Origin: Nocardia higoensis NBRC 100133
GTDB lineage: Bacteria; Actinomycetota; Actinomycetes; Mycobacteriales; Mycobacteriaceae
Assembly: GCF_000308595.1 (NCBI RefSeq)
Contig: NZ_BAGA01000177.1
Location: forward strand, 1 to 33,869
Reading direction: 5' to 3'
DNA length: 33,869 nt
Each line of letters begins with the position of its first letter. The first letter of the stretch is position 1. The position numbers and the translations under genes were made by a program. The notes beneath the pieces are model-generated. The model saw only the letters and a program-made list of their open reading frames with translations. It was not told the origin of the DNA and did not search any database. Below are positions 7,428 through 15,884 of this stretch, piece by piece.

Positions 7428-8402
7428 GTGATTTCGGATATCTCGTCGTCGGCCCTCGAGACCGCTGCCGCGCACGCCGGCGGGAACGTGCCCGTGGCCG
7501 ATGTGGAAGACACCGTCGGCGCAGTGCTGGCGTCGATGCGTGGCAAACAGTTCCGCGAGGCAGGCATCGTCGTGGTGTGCGCGGGGCGGCGACCGGTCGG
7601 CGTGCTGACCATCGAAAGCCTGCTGGCCGCCGAGGATTCGACGTGCGTGGCCACGCTGATGGACTCGGACTTCCCGGTCGTCGCCGGGGATCAGGATCAG
7701 GAACAGGCCCTGTGGAAGGCATTGCACCACGACCAGTCCGCGCTGGTGGTGGTCGACGAGGCGGGCGAGTTCCAGGGCGTGATCCCACCGCAGCGTCTGA
7801 TCACGGTCTTGCTCGAGGAGCACGACGAGGATGTCGCGCGGCTGTCCGGCTACCTGAAGTCGGCGGCGGGGGCACGGTCGGCCAGCACCGAACGGGTGGG
7901 GCGGCGGCTGTGGCACCGGTTGCCCTGGCTGCTGGTCGGGCTGGCCGGGGCGATGGCGTCCGCGGGGCTCGTCGACGCGTTCCAGGCGCAGTTGGAGCGG
8001 CAGGTTCTGGTCGCGTTCTTCATACCCGGCATCGTGTATCTGGCCGATGCGGTCGGAACCCAGACCGAGGCGGTGGTGATCCGAGGCCTGTCCGTCGGTG
8101 TCGGCATCGAGCGGATCGTGAGGCGCGAGATCGTGACGGGCGTGGTCATCGGTGCGTTGATCGCCGCCGTGTCGTACCCGCTGACCTTGCTGGTGTGGCA
8201 CGAGAGCGCGGTGTCGGCCGCGGTGTCGCTGTCGTTGTTCGCCGCGTGTTCGGTGGCCGCGGCGGTCGCCATGCTGCTGCCCTGGCTGTTCTCGAAGCTG
8301 AAAGTGGATCCGGCCTTCGGTTCCGGGCCACTGGCGACGGTGGTGCAGGATCTGCTGTCGATCCTGGTGTATCTCACCGTGAGCACCGCCGTGGTGGGCT
8401 GA
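7428..8402 (+). CDS. MgtE-type magnesium transporter with CBS pair
   Basis: Inner-membrane divalent cation (Mg2+) channel/transporter. Residues about 20-135 form two CBS domains, which in MgtE sense cytosolic Mg2+ and gate the pore. Residues about 165-324 are the membrane part with five predicted helices. It carries two MgtE signatures: GTQTEAVVIRGL after the second helix and DPAFGSGPLATVVQD before the last. The usual N-terminal superhelical MgtE_N domain is absent, giving 324 residues instead of about 450, as in a recognised short actinobacterial form. Where most MgtE proteins have GGNAGTQ, this has ADAVGTQ. The GTG start follows a leaderless promoter (7416-7421), so it is probably transcribed on its own. 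Confidence 0.85.
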   Translation: MISDISSSALETAAAHAGGNVPVADVEDTVGAVLASMRGKQFREAGIVVVCAGRRPVGVLTIESLLAAEDSTCVATLMDSDFPVVAGDQDQEQALWKALHHDQSALVVVDEAGEFQGVIPPQRLITVLLEEHDEDVARLSGYLKSAAGARSASTERVGRRLWHRLPWLLVGLAGAMASAGLVDAFQAQLERQVLVAFFIPGIVYLADAVGTQTEAVVIRGLSVGVGIERIVRREIVTGVVIGALIAAVSYPLTLLVWHESAVSAAVSLSLFAACSVAAAVAMLLPWLFSKLKVDPAFGSGPLATVVQDLLSILVYLTVSTAVVG

Positions 8403-8420
8403 CCTGCCGCGCCGGGCGCC

Positions 8421-8945
8421 TCAGGAATGCGCCGATCGGGCGAGGGCGACCTGGCGCAGGTGTTCACCCCAGACGCGGGCGCGGTCGATCTCTCCCTCGG
8501 CCGGTGGACCGGGTGTCCCGACGACGAAGAAGTCCTTCGGATCGTCGGCCAGTTCGTATCCCAGCGCCTTCAGCCGCTTGCCGGCCCCACGCGCCGCGGA
8601 ACCCGGCAGCCACGGTGGCTTGCCGACCTTGGTTCCGAAGGCCGCGGCCCGTGCCCCCTCGGGCGCGGCGGGGGCATCATCCAGCCACTCCCGGATGCCG
8701 ATCTCGGTCTCGACGGGTCGATCGGTCTGTCCGGCGGCATCGAGCCGGGTACGCGGTCGGCTCAGGCCGAAGGCGTGCGTCGGCCCACCGACGATCAGCA
8801 GATCGACCGGAGCATCGGGCAGTTCGGTGGCGGCCACCACGTCCAGTAGCTGGATTTCGGCGGACTCGCCGATCCCCTCGGCGATGGCCTCGGCCACCTG
8901 GGCTGTGTTGCCGAACATCGATTCGTAGACGATCCGTACCCGCAT
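8421..8945 (-). CDS. Flavodoxin-like FMN protein
   Basis: Flavodoxin-fold electron carrier or menaquinone/stress-linked flavoprotein, 174 residues. The N-terminal strand and FMN-phosphate loop are visible as IVYESMFGNTAQVAEAIA (about residues 4-21), followed by the strand LLIVGGPTHAFGLSRP (about 52-67), where flavodoxins place the first flavin-stacking loop. The ATG at 8945 is chosen because GGAAAGGA lies just upstream on the minus strand and the flavodoxin core begins at once; the frame stays open further upstream but without domain content. It converges on the MgtE gene (18 bases apart) and lies downstream of the aldehyde dehydrogenase on the same strand, separated by 158 bases. Its redox partner is not apparent. 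Confidence 0.82.
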   Translation of the reverse strand: MRVRIVYESMFGNTAQVAEAIAEGIGESAEIQLLDVVAATELPDAPVDLLIVGGPTHAFGLSRPRTRLDAAGQTDRPVETEIGIREWLDDAPAAPEGARAAAFGTKVGKPPWLPGSAARGAGKRLKALGYELADDPKDFFVVGTPGPPAEGEIDRARVWGEHLRQVALARSAHS

Positions 8946-9041
8946 CCGTTCGATCCTTTCCGGCGACAATGCTTCCCGTGCTGGGGCGACCAGCGCTTCC
9001 CATGCTCCGCCGCGCGCGAGCGCGCCGACAGAGGCGGAGTA

Positions 9042-9055
9042 CCCCGAAAGCGGGG
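9042..9055 (-). terminator. Possible short terminator hairpin after the aldehyde dehydrogenase
   Basis: CCCCG-AAAG-CGGGG forms a 5-bp GC stem with a tetraloop about 50 bases beyond the aldehyde dehydrogenase stop (minus strand). There is no T-run. It may separate that gene from the downstream flavodoxin gene. Confidence 0.3.
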
Positions 9056-9103
9056 CGCGAGTCGTCGGATCCGGAGCTTTCTCGCCGTTCCGGGCCGCGG
9101 GGG

Positions 9104-10558
9104 TCAGGCCGTCGGAAAGGTGATGCTCTTGGTCTCGAGGAACGCCTCGAGCCCTTCCTCGCCGTATTCCCGTCCCAGGCCGCTGCGCTTGTAGCCACCG
9201 AACGGCGCGGCCGGATGCATCCCGCCCACACCGCCGTTCACGGCCAGGTAGCCCGACCGGATCCGCGTGCACATCCGGTACGCGGCATCGACATCGGCAC
9301 TGTAGATGTGACCTCCGAGGCCGTAGCTGCTGTCGTTGGCGATCCGCACCGCCTCGTCGTCGTCGGCGAAGGGGATCACCACACCCACCGGGCCGAACAC
9401 TTCCTCACGGGCGATGTCGGCGCTGTTGTCCAGGCCGGTGAGCAGGGTCGGGTCGTAGAAGAAGCCCTTGCTGCGGTTCGCCGTTCGCCGTCCGCCGATC
9501 GCGACCGTGGCACCGGCCGCGCGCGCCGCGTCGACCATCCGCTCGACCCGCGCGACCTGGCTCGCCCGGATCAGCGGCCCCATCCCCACTCCGGGCTCGC
9601 GCGGAGGTCCGGTGACGACCCGGGACAGTGCCGCCACCACGCCCGCCACGAACTCGTCGTACACCTCGCGATGCACGAGCTGACGCGTCGACAGCGCACA
9701 CCCCTGCCCGGCCTGGGTGATGATCTGACGCACGGTGTACTCCACCGCCGCCGCGAGATCGGCATCCGCGCGCACGATCAGCGCGGACTTCCCGCCCAGC
9801 TCGAGCAGCACGCGGGTGATGTTCGGCGCCGCCTGCGCGCTCACCAGTCCCCCGACCCGTTCGGACCCGGTGAAGGTGATGACGTCCACCCGCGGATCGG
9901 TGGTCAGCGCCTGCCCCACCTCCAGATCTCCGGACACCACATTGAGCACGCCCGCGGGCAATTCCGCTTCGGCGGCGGCCTCCGCGATCACGAACGCCTC
10001 GAGCGGCGTCATCGGAGAGGGCTTGAGCACCACGGTGTTTCCGGTGGCGAGCGCGCCGCCGAGTTTGGCCATGTTCAGAAAGAACGGGAAGTTGTAGGCG
10101 CTGATCGCCGCCACGACACCGCAGGGCTCCCGCAGCACGACCCCCGCGCCCTTGCCGTAGGCGGGCAGCGGCCGCGCCCACTCCCGGTCGGACTGTTCGA
10201 CCGCCCAGGCGAAATGCTCGAGCGCGACGCCGACATGCAAGCGCTCGGCGAGCGCGGGCAGCGCGCCGGTCTCGGCGACGACCAGGTCGGCGATGTGCGC
10301 GCGGCGGGCATCGAGCGCGTCGGCGAAACGACGCAGATGCTGCTTGCGCTGAGTTCCGCTGATGCGGCCCCACGGTCCTTCGTCGAAGGCGCGGCGCGCG
10401 GCGGTGATCGCCGCGGCGACATCGGCGGCGGTACCGTCGCTACCCGTCGCGACGGTTTCCTCGGTCGCCGGGTCGATCACGACGTTCACCGGGCCGTCGG
10501 TTTCCCGCCAGCCACCGTCGATATAGGGCTTGAAAGTCAGATCGATACCGGTCGTCAC
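9104..10558 (-). CDS. NAD(P)-dependent aldehyde dehydrogenase
   Basis: Oxidises an aldehyde to the acid with NAD(P)+; cytoplasmic, ALDH superfamily, 484 residues (normal). Visible: oxyanion Asn in SAYNFPFF, cofactor-site KPSPMTPLEA, FTGSERVG, the general-base Glu in LLELGGKS (about 253), catalytic Cys287 in AGQGCALSTR, EEVFGPV, and the C-terminal GGYKRSGLGREYG. Start: GTG at 10558 with GAGGAG six bases upstream. It is divergent from the PPDK-like operon and shares its 139-base control region, which points to a common pathway. Its aldehyde substrate cannot be read from sequence. Confidence 0.92.
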   Translation of the reverse strand: MTTGIDLTFKPYIDGGWRETDGPVNVVIDPATEETVATGSDGTAADVAAAITAARRAFDEGPWGRISGTQRKQHLRRFADALDARRAHIADLVVAETGALPALAERLHVGVALEHFAWAVEQSDREWARPLPAYGKGAGVVLREPCGVVAAISAYNFPFFLNMAKLGGALATGNTVVLKPSPMTPLEAFVIAEAAAEAELPAGVLNVVSGDLEVGQALTTDPRVDVITFTGSERVGGLVSAQAAPNITRVLLELGGKSALIVRADADLAAAVEYTVRQIITQAGQGCALSTRQLVHREVYDEFVAGVVAALSRVVTGPPREPGVGMGPLIRASQVARVERMVDAARAAGATVAIGGRRTANRSKGFFYDPTLLTGLDNSADIAREEVFGPVGVVIPFADDDEAVRIANDSSYGLGGHIYSADVDAAYRMCTRIRSGYLAVNGGVGGMHPAAPFGGYKRSGLGREYGEEGLEAFLETKSITFPTA

Positions 10559-10697
10559 ATCCGCTCCTCGGGGTTCGCGACTCGTCCGGCACCCGCTGCG
10601 ACGTGCGGCGCGGCGCCTCGGTGAGAGAGGTCGAGCATTTCCGAGACACTCCCGCACCTGTGTGACATAGTTATACATGTCCGAGGCAAGGAGGGCC
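10559..10697. promoter_or_regulatory. Divergent control region between aldehyde dehydrogenase and PPDK operon
   Basis: A 139-base gap between opposite starts. It is GC-rich except for an AT-rich island at 10661-10679 (GTGACATAGTTATACATG), the most likely place for a core promoter of the rightward operon (TATACA-like -10). An in-frame ATG lies inside this island at 10677, but the ATG at 10698 has the far better AAGGAGG ribosome site. I find no convincing long palindrome here. Confidence 0.4.
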
Positions 10698-12392
10698 ATG
10701 TCGAACGTCGCATCCCACGGCGAGAATTCGATGCTCGTGAACACTACCCCCGCGCAGGCCGAAAGCGTGCCGATCGGTACGGCGGTGGTCCGCCTCGACG
10801 GGTCCGTGCGGCAGGCGCGTGAGCTGGTAGGCAACAAAGGTTTCGGCCTGGACGCGATGCGGCGCAACGGGCTTCCCGTCCCGCCGGCCTTCGCGATCAC
10901 CACCGCGGCCTGCCGCGCCTGGCAGCGCGAGCCAGATGCGCTCATGGAGCGCATCTGGCCCGAGGTCACCGCGGCGCTGAGCTGGCTGGAAGCCGAGACC
11001 GACCGCACCTTCGGCAGCGCGCACCGGCCCCTGCTGGTCAGCGTCCGCAGCGCCGCCGCGCAGTCCATGCCCGGCATGATGGACACCGTCCTGGACCTGG
11101 GCATCGACGACGGCGTCGAGCGCGCGCTCGCGCAGGAGGGTGGCGCGATCTTCGCGGCCGACACCCGCAAGCGCTTCGAGCACATGTATCGCCGGATCGT
11201 GCTGCGCGACGACGAGCAGGCCGTGCCCGCCGATCCGTACCGGCAATTGCGCGGGGCGATCGAGGCGGTCTTCGCCTCGTGGAACAGCCCGCGTGCGCGC
11301 ACCTATCGCGCCCATCACGGTCTCGGCGACGAGGCGGGCACCGCCGTCATCGTCCAGGCCATGGTGTTCGGCAATCTGGACGAGAGCTCGGGCACCGGCG
11401 TGCTGTTCACCCGCGACCCGATGACCGGCGCGACGGAGCCGTTCGGCGAATGGCTGTCCGGCGGACAGGGCGAGGACGTGGTCTCCGGGACCACCAACTG
11501 CCAGCCGATCAGCGCGCTGGGCCGGACCATGCCGGAGGCGCACCGCGCGCTGATGGCGGCCGGGCGCACGCTCGAGCAGCTCGGCACCGACATCCAGGAC
11601 ATCGAGTTCACGATCGAGTCGGGCAAGCTGTGGCTGCTGCAGACCCGCACGGCCAAACGGTCCGCGGCGGCGGCGGTGCGGATCGCACTCGCCCTGCACT
11701 CCGAGGGCGTGATCGACGACGCGGAAGTCGTCCGGCGCATCGACCCGTCCCAGATCGCGACCCTGCTGCAACCCGCGCTCCAGCCCGAAACACGCACGGC
11801 CGCACCGCTGTTGGCCACGGGCCTGCCCGCCTGCCCCGGCATCGCTCGCGGCCGGGTCGTCACCGATCCCGACGACGCCGTCGACGCCGCCGACAACGGC
11901 GAAGAGGTCATCCTGGTACGCACCGCCACCAGCCCCGACGATGTGCACGGCATGCTCGCCGCGCAGGGCATCGTCACGGCTTTCGGCGGCGCCACCTCCC
12001 ATGCCGCCGTGGTCAGCCGCGAGATCGGCCGCCCGGCGGTGGTCGGCTGCGGCGCGGAAGCGCTCGCGGCGCTGGAGGGCAAAGTGGTGACCGTCGACGG
12101 CGACCACGGGGAAGTGCGCGAGGGCGCACTGGAACTGACCGCCTGGTCGGAGGCCGACAACCCGGATCTGCGCGCCCTCACCGAGATCGCCGCCGGCCGC
12201 ACGCCCCTGCGCGTGGTGGCGCCCGGCACCGCGGACGTACCGCAACTCACCGAAATCACCGAGCAGAGCGTCGCCGCGGCGCTGGGCGCGGGTGCGACCG
12301 CGGTCGCCTCCGCCGGCACGTTGCAGACTCTGCTCATCGCCGCCCGGCTGTCGCAACCCGAGCCGACACCGCAGGAAGGACCCCGCTCGTGA
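10698..12392 (+). CDS. ppdK: PPDK-like ATP-grasp/phospho-His enzyme lacking the PEP/pyruvate barrel
   Basis: Resembles the N-terminal and central domains of pyruvate, phosphate dikinase. Residues about 40-345 are the ATP-grasp nucleotide domain (GNKGFGLDAM, SVRSAAAQSMPGMMDTVLDLG, GVLFTRDPMTG, IQDIEFTIESGKLWLLQTR). Residues about 370-490 are the swivelling domain with phospho-carrier H435 in GGATSHAAVVSRE. After about residue 500 only the beginning of the usual TIM-barrel sequence is recognisable, then the protein ends at 564 residues; complete PPDK has about 870. The PEP/pyruvate catalytic half is therefore absent, as in the short actinobacterial form called ppdK in M. tuberculosis (Rv1127c). 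The ATG at 10698 follows AAGGAGG closely. Its stop overlaps the next start (GTGA). The phosphate acceptor is unknown; the operon suggests a metabolite of the acid-activating pathway. Confidence 0.85.
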   Translation: MSNVASHGENSMLVNTTPAQAESVPIGTAVVRLDGSVRQARELVGNKGFGLDAMRRNGLPVPPAFAITTAACRAWQREPDALMERIWPEVTAALSWLEAETDRTFGSAHRPLLVSVRSAAAQSMPGMMDTVLDLGIDDGVERALAQEGGAIFAADTRKRFEHMYRRIVLRDDEQAVPADPYRQLRGAIEAVFASWNSPRARTYRAHHGLGDEAGTAVIVQAMVFGNLDESSGTGVLFTRDPMTGATEPFGEWLSGGQGEDVVSGTTNCQPISALGRTMPEAHRALMAAGRTLEQLGTDIQDIEFTIESGKLWLLQTRTAKRSAAAAVRIALALHSEGVIDDAEVVRRIDPSQIATLLQPALQPETRTAAPLLATGLPACPGIARGRVVTDPDDAVDAADNGEEVILVRTATSPDDVHGMLAAQGIVTAFGGATSHAAVVSREIGRPAVVGCGAEALAALEGKVVTVDGDHGEVREGALELTAWSEADNPDLRALTEIAAGRTPLRVVAPGTADVPQLTEITEQSVAAALGAGATAVASAGTLQTLLIAARLSQPEPTPQEGPRS

Positions 12393-14038
12393 CGATCGGC
12401 TCCACCGACGAACGCACCGACCTCGCCCCGGCCGATTTCCCGGCCTGGTCCGACGGCGAGAGCGACACCGTCATCGATATCCTCCGCCGCGCCGACCAGC
12501 AGGCGGGTGATCAGCTCTTCCTCGATTTCTCCGGCACGCAGTACACCTATCGCGACATCTGGCAGGCGACCCGCGTGCGCGCCGCCGGATTGCACGCGCT
12601 CGGCGTCGGCCGGGGCGAGACCGTCGTGTGCCTGCTGGACAACACGGTCGACGCTGTCGTCACCTGGTTCGCGATCAACGCGCTCGGCGCCATCTGGGTG
12701 CCGGTGAACACCGCGCTCAAGGCCGACTTCCTGCGCCACCAGGTCGACGAGGCGGGCGCCGGAGTCGTGGTCGCCGAAGCCGACTACGCCCAGCGCTTCA
12801 CCGATCTCGCTGGGCGATTGCCCAGCCTGCGGCATCTGGTCCGGCGCGGCGGTGAGCCCGTCACGCTGCCCGGCGTCGCGAACCATGTGATCGAGGATCT
12901 CGACGCGCACGGCGACATCGACCCGGTGCAGCCGCATCCGTCCGAGCTGAGCATGCTGATCTTCACCTCGGGGACCACCGGCCCCGCCAAGGCCTGCATG
13001 ATCAGCCACAACTACGCGGCGAATCTGGCCCGCACGACGGCCGCCACCCGCGACCCCGCGCACACGCTGTGGACCCCGCTGCCGCTGTTCCATCTCAACG
13101 CCGCCGCCACGTCGGTGCTCGCCACCGCCTGCAATCGCTCCACTCTCGCGGTCGCGCCGCGCTTCTCGCTGAGCAACTTCTGGCCCGAGATCGAACGCAC
13201 CGGCGCGCGCCGGGTCTCCATCCTCGGCATCATGATCAGCCTGATCGCCGCCATGGACGACACCCCGGAGATGCTGCGCTGCAAGGGGCAGATCGACCAC
13301 GTCGGCGGCGCGCCGTGGACCCCGGAGCTGATCGACATCTGGCGCGACCGCTTCGGCGTGCGCGCCGCGGGCAGTTCGGTGTTCGGCCTGACCGAGGCCA
13401 CCTTCATCACCAGCACTCCCCCCGGCTACACGGCGCCGCTCGGCTCCTCCGGACGGCGCAACGCCGACTTCGACGTGCGCATCGTCGACGACGAGGACCG
13501 GGAGGTGCCGCCCGGCGTCGCGGGCGAGATCGTGGTCCGCCCGCGTCGCCCGCACATCATGTTCGAGGGCTACTGGCGCAGGCCCGACGCGACCGCGGCG
13601 ACCCTGCGCAACCTGTGGTTCCACACCGGCGACATCGGCAAGTTCGACGAGGACGGCTGGTTCTGGTTCGTCGACCGCAAGAAGGACTACCTGCGCCGCC
13701 GCGGCGAGAACGTGTCCAGCTTCGAACTCGAGCGCACCTTCCGCGCGCACTCCGATATCGCCGAGGTCGCGGTGCACGCTGTCGCCTCCGAGCACACCGA
13801 GGACGACATCAAGGTGACCGCGGTGCGGACCTCGACCGCGACGGTCACCGAGGAAGAACTGTGCGCGTGGTCGCTGGACAAGCTGCCCTACTTCGCGGTG
13901 CCCCGCTACATCGAGTTCCGTGACGAGTTGCCCAGGAACGCGACGGGCAAGATCCTCAAGTACCAGTTGCGCGACGAAGGGGTGACCCCGGCGACCTGGG
14001 ACATCGAGAAGTCGAACGTGGTCGTCTCGAAGCGCTGA
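12389..14038 (+). CDS. ANL-family acyl-CoA ligase (CaiC-like)
   Basis: Adenylates a carboxylic acid with ATP and then forms its CoA thioester. The P-loop signature IFTSGTTGPAKACMISHN, the adenine motif GLTEATF, the hinge region HTGDIGKFDEDGWFWFVDRKKD, and the C-terminal catalytic Lys in NATGKILK are all present; length 549 is normal. The overall pattern is closest to the crotonobetaine/carnitine-CoA ligase branch. Start: GTG at 12389 overlaps the preceding stop by four bases (GTGA), with AGGAAGGA eight bases upstream, so translation is probably coupled to the PPDK-like gene. Substrate specificity cannot be read from the visible pocket. Together with the divergent aldehyde dehydrogenase and the downstream amidohydrolase it suggests degradation of a cyclic or branched acid. 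Confidence 0.9.
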   Translation: MTIGSTDERTDLAPADFPAWSDGESDTVIDILRRADQQAGDQLFLDFSGTQYTYRDIWQATRVRAAGLHALGVGRGETVVCLLDNTVDAVVTWFAINALGAIWVPVNTALKADFLRHQVDEAGAGVVVAEADYAQRFTDLAGRLPSLRHLVRRGGEPVTLPGVANHVIEDLDAHGDIDPVQPHPSELSMLIFTSGTTGPAKACMISHNYAANLARTTAATRDPAHTLWTPLPLFHLNAAATSVLATACNRSTLAVAPRFSLSNFWPEIERTGARRVSILGIMISLIAAMDDTPEMLRCKGQIDHVGGAPWTPELIDIWRDRFGVRAAGSSVFGLTEATFITSTPPGYTAPLGSSGRRNADFDVRIVDDEDREVPPGVAGEIVVRPRRPHIMFEGYWRRPDATAATLRNLWFHTGDIGKFDEDGWFWFVDRKKDYLRRRGENVSSFELERTFRAHSDIAEVAVHAVASEHTEDDIKVTAVRTSTATVTEEELCAWSLDKLPYFAVPRYIEFRDELPRNATGKILKYQLRDEGVTPATWDIEKSNVVVSKR

Positions 14039-14085
14039 CCGGCAAGCCGGCGGCGTGGCCGGCTCCGATGATGGGAGAACACCGA

Positions 14086-14691
14086 ATGTCCGAACTCGAC
14101 CTTCTGCAGGCCGTGCGGCTCAAGGGTCGTGCTCGTGCCGCCGACCTGGCCGCCACGGCAGGCATCCCCGAGGCCGACGGTATCGCCGAGCTCACCCGGC
14201 TCGGCGAGGCGGGACTCGTCGAGAACAAGGCCCTGGTGCGGATCACCCCGGCCGGACGCGACCGGCTGGCCGACCTGCTGGCCGAGGAGCGCGCCGGCGC
14301 CGACAGTGCCGCGGTCGCCGTGCTCTACAGCGCTTTCCGTGCCGTCAACGCCGATTTCAAGGCGCTGGTCGCCGACTGGCAGCTCAAGGACGGCGAACCC
14401 AATGCGCACACCGATGCCGACTACGACGCCGCGGTGGTGGCCCGGCTGGCCGAGATCCACGAACGGGTGCGCCCGATTCTCGACTCGGCCGCCGTGCAGA
14501 TCCCGCGCCTCGGACGCTATGCCGACAAGCTCTCCGACGCGCTGACCAAGGTGCAGGGGGGCGATCACAGCTGGTTCACCAGGCCGATCGCCGACTCCTA
14601 TCACACCGTGTGGTTCGAGTTGCACGAAGAACTGATCCTGGCCGCGGGCCTGACCCGTGTGGCCGAAGCCGAAGCCGGTCACGCCAACTAA
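14086..14691 (+). CDS. Winged-helix domain protein of the PPDK operon
   Basis: 201 residues. The first 70 form a winged-helix fold (helix LDLLQAVRLKGRARAADLAATAG, then IAELTRLGEAGLVE, and a wing around ALVRITPAGRDRLADLL), as in MarR-like regulators. Residues 80-201 are a helical region without a family I recognise, rich in Trp, His and acidic residues. The ATG at 14086 has GGGAGA at good spacing; an in-frame ATG at 14068 is less well supported. It sits inside the operon, 47 bases after the ligase and 41 before the amidohydrolase. It may be the local regulator, but an accessory partner of the PPDK-like enzyme is also possible because the C-terminal part is as long as a substrate-binding domain. 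Confidence 0.75.
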   Translation: MSELDLLQAVRLKGRARAADLAATAGIPEADGIAELTRLGEAGLVENKALVRITPAGRDRLADLLAEERAGADSAAVAVLYSAFRAVNADFKALVADWQLKDGEPNAHTDADYDAAVVARLAEIHERVRPILDSAAVQIPRLGRYADKLSDALTKVQGGDHSWFTRPIADSYHTVWFELHEELILAAGLTRVAEAEAGHAN

Positions 14692-14732
14692 CCCGTAGCG
14701 ATCGGCTTCGAGCCGTCGGCGAAGGAGGAATC

Positions 14733-15884
14733 ATGCCGCTGCAGGATCACATGCAGCTCATCTCGACCGATGATCACCTGATCGAGCATCCGCTGCTGTG
14801 GAGCGAGCGGTTGCCGAGCAAGTACCTCGATCGCGGGCCCCGCATCGTCGAGCAGGTGATGAACGAGGGCAACCCGCCCGCCCAGGTGTGGCAGTGGGAG
14901 GAGCGCATCTACCCCTACATCGGGCTCAACGCGGTGGCGGGCAAGAAGCCCGAGGAGTTCGGCGCCGAACCCGTGCGCTACGACGACATGCTGCCCGGCT
15001 GTTACGACCCGCAGGCCAGGATCGCCGACATGGACGTCGACGGCGTGCAGGCGGCGCTGTGCTTCCCGTCGTTCCCCCGCTTCGCCGGCACGGTCTTCCT
15101 GCAGGGCGAGGACATGGACCTGGCGCTGCTGTGCGTGCAGGCCTGGAACGACTACGTCCTCGACGAGTGGTGCCCCACCGCCCCGGACCGCTACATCCCC
15201 ATGACGATCATGCCGCTGTGGGACGTGGATCTGTGCGTCGCCGAGATCGAGCGGACCGTCGGCCGCGGCGCCCGCGCCATCTCCTTCCCGGAGAATCCGG
15301 TGCCGCTCGGCCTGCCGTCGTTCCACACCGACCACTGGGATCGCTTCTTCTCCGCGTGCGAGGAGCACCAGCAGGTGCTGTGCACGCACTTCGGCACCTC
15401 GGGCAAGCCGCCGATCACCGCGCCGGAAGCGCCGATGGCCGTCATGATCGCCCTGTTCGGCTGCAACTCCATGTACGCCACCGCCGACCTGCTGTTCTCC
15501 CCCGTCTTCCACCGCCATCCGCGCCTGAAGTTCGCGCTCAGCGAGGGCGGCATCGGCTGGGTGCCCTACATGCTCGAACGTATCGACGAGACCTGGGAGC
15601 GGCACCGCTACTACCAGAACGTCAACCAGACGGTCCGCCCGTCGGATCTGTTCCGCGAGCACATCTACGGCTGCTTCATCTCCGACCAGCACGGTATCGA
15701 CAACCGCCACAAGATCGGCATCGACAACATCACCTGGGAGTGCGACTACCCGCATTCGGACTCCAACTGGCCCAACAGCCGCAAGGTCGTCACCGAGCAG
15801 ATGGCGAACGTGCCCGACGACGAGGTGCACAAGATCGTCGAACTCAACGCCCGAAAGCTCTTCCGGTTCGAGCGGACGGCCTGA
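14733..15884 (+). CDS. Amidohydrolase-2 family metal-dependent hydrolase or decarboxylase
   Basis: 383-residue member of PF04909, a TIM-barrel family holding a divalent metal and including hydrolases and non-oxidative decarboxylases of aromatic acids (ACMSD, resorcylate decarboxylase types). The N-terminal metal motif is STDDHLIEH (residues 11-19; D13 or D14 and H15). The strand-5 His is in CTHFG and the strand-8 Asp in WECDYPHSDSNWP. The ATG at 14733 has a perfect GAAGGAGG. Its stop overlaps the next start (TGATG). Such proteins next to a CoA ligase are common in actinobacterial catabolic islands, where they cleave a ring or C-C bond; the exact reaction here is unknown. Confidence 0.88.
   Translation: MPLQDHMQLISTDDHLIEHPLLWSERLPSKYLDRGPRIVEQVMNEGNPPAQVWQWEERIYPYIGLNAVAGKKPEEFGAEPVRYDDMLPGCYDPQARIADMDVDGVQAALCFPSFPRFAGTVFLQGEDMDLALLCVQAWNDYVLDEWCPTAPDRYIPMTIMPLWDVDLCVAEIERTVGRGARAISFPENPVPLGLPSFHTDHWDRFFSACEEHQQVLCTHFGTSGKPPITAPEAPMAVMIALFGCNSMYATADLLFSPVFHRHPRLKFALSEGGIGWVPYMLERIDETWERHRYYQNVNQTVRPSDLFREHIYGCFISDQHGIDNRHKIGIDNITWECDYPHSDSNWPNSRKVVTEQMANVPDDEVHKIVELNARKLFRFERTA

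Noticed and set aside
7577..10624. 1015-codon open frame on the plus strand
   Set aside because: Runs across MgtE, flavodoxin and aldehyde dehydrogenase genes in the wrong frame or strand; its length is an effect of high GC.
10661..10682. TGTGTGACATAGTTATACATGT-like island as a palindromic operator
   Set aside because: The two halves match at few positions; it is better read as an AT-rich core promoter.
10671..13795. Long minus-strand frames of 561 and 826 codons opposite the PPDK-like and ligase genes
   Set aside because: Low-complexity Arg/Ala/Gly/Asp-rich or Ser/Pro-rich translations with no motifs, opposite genes with clear catalytic motifs.
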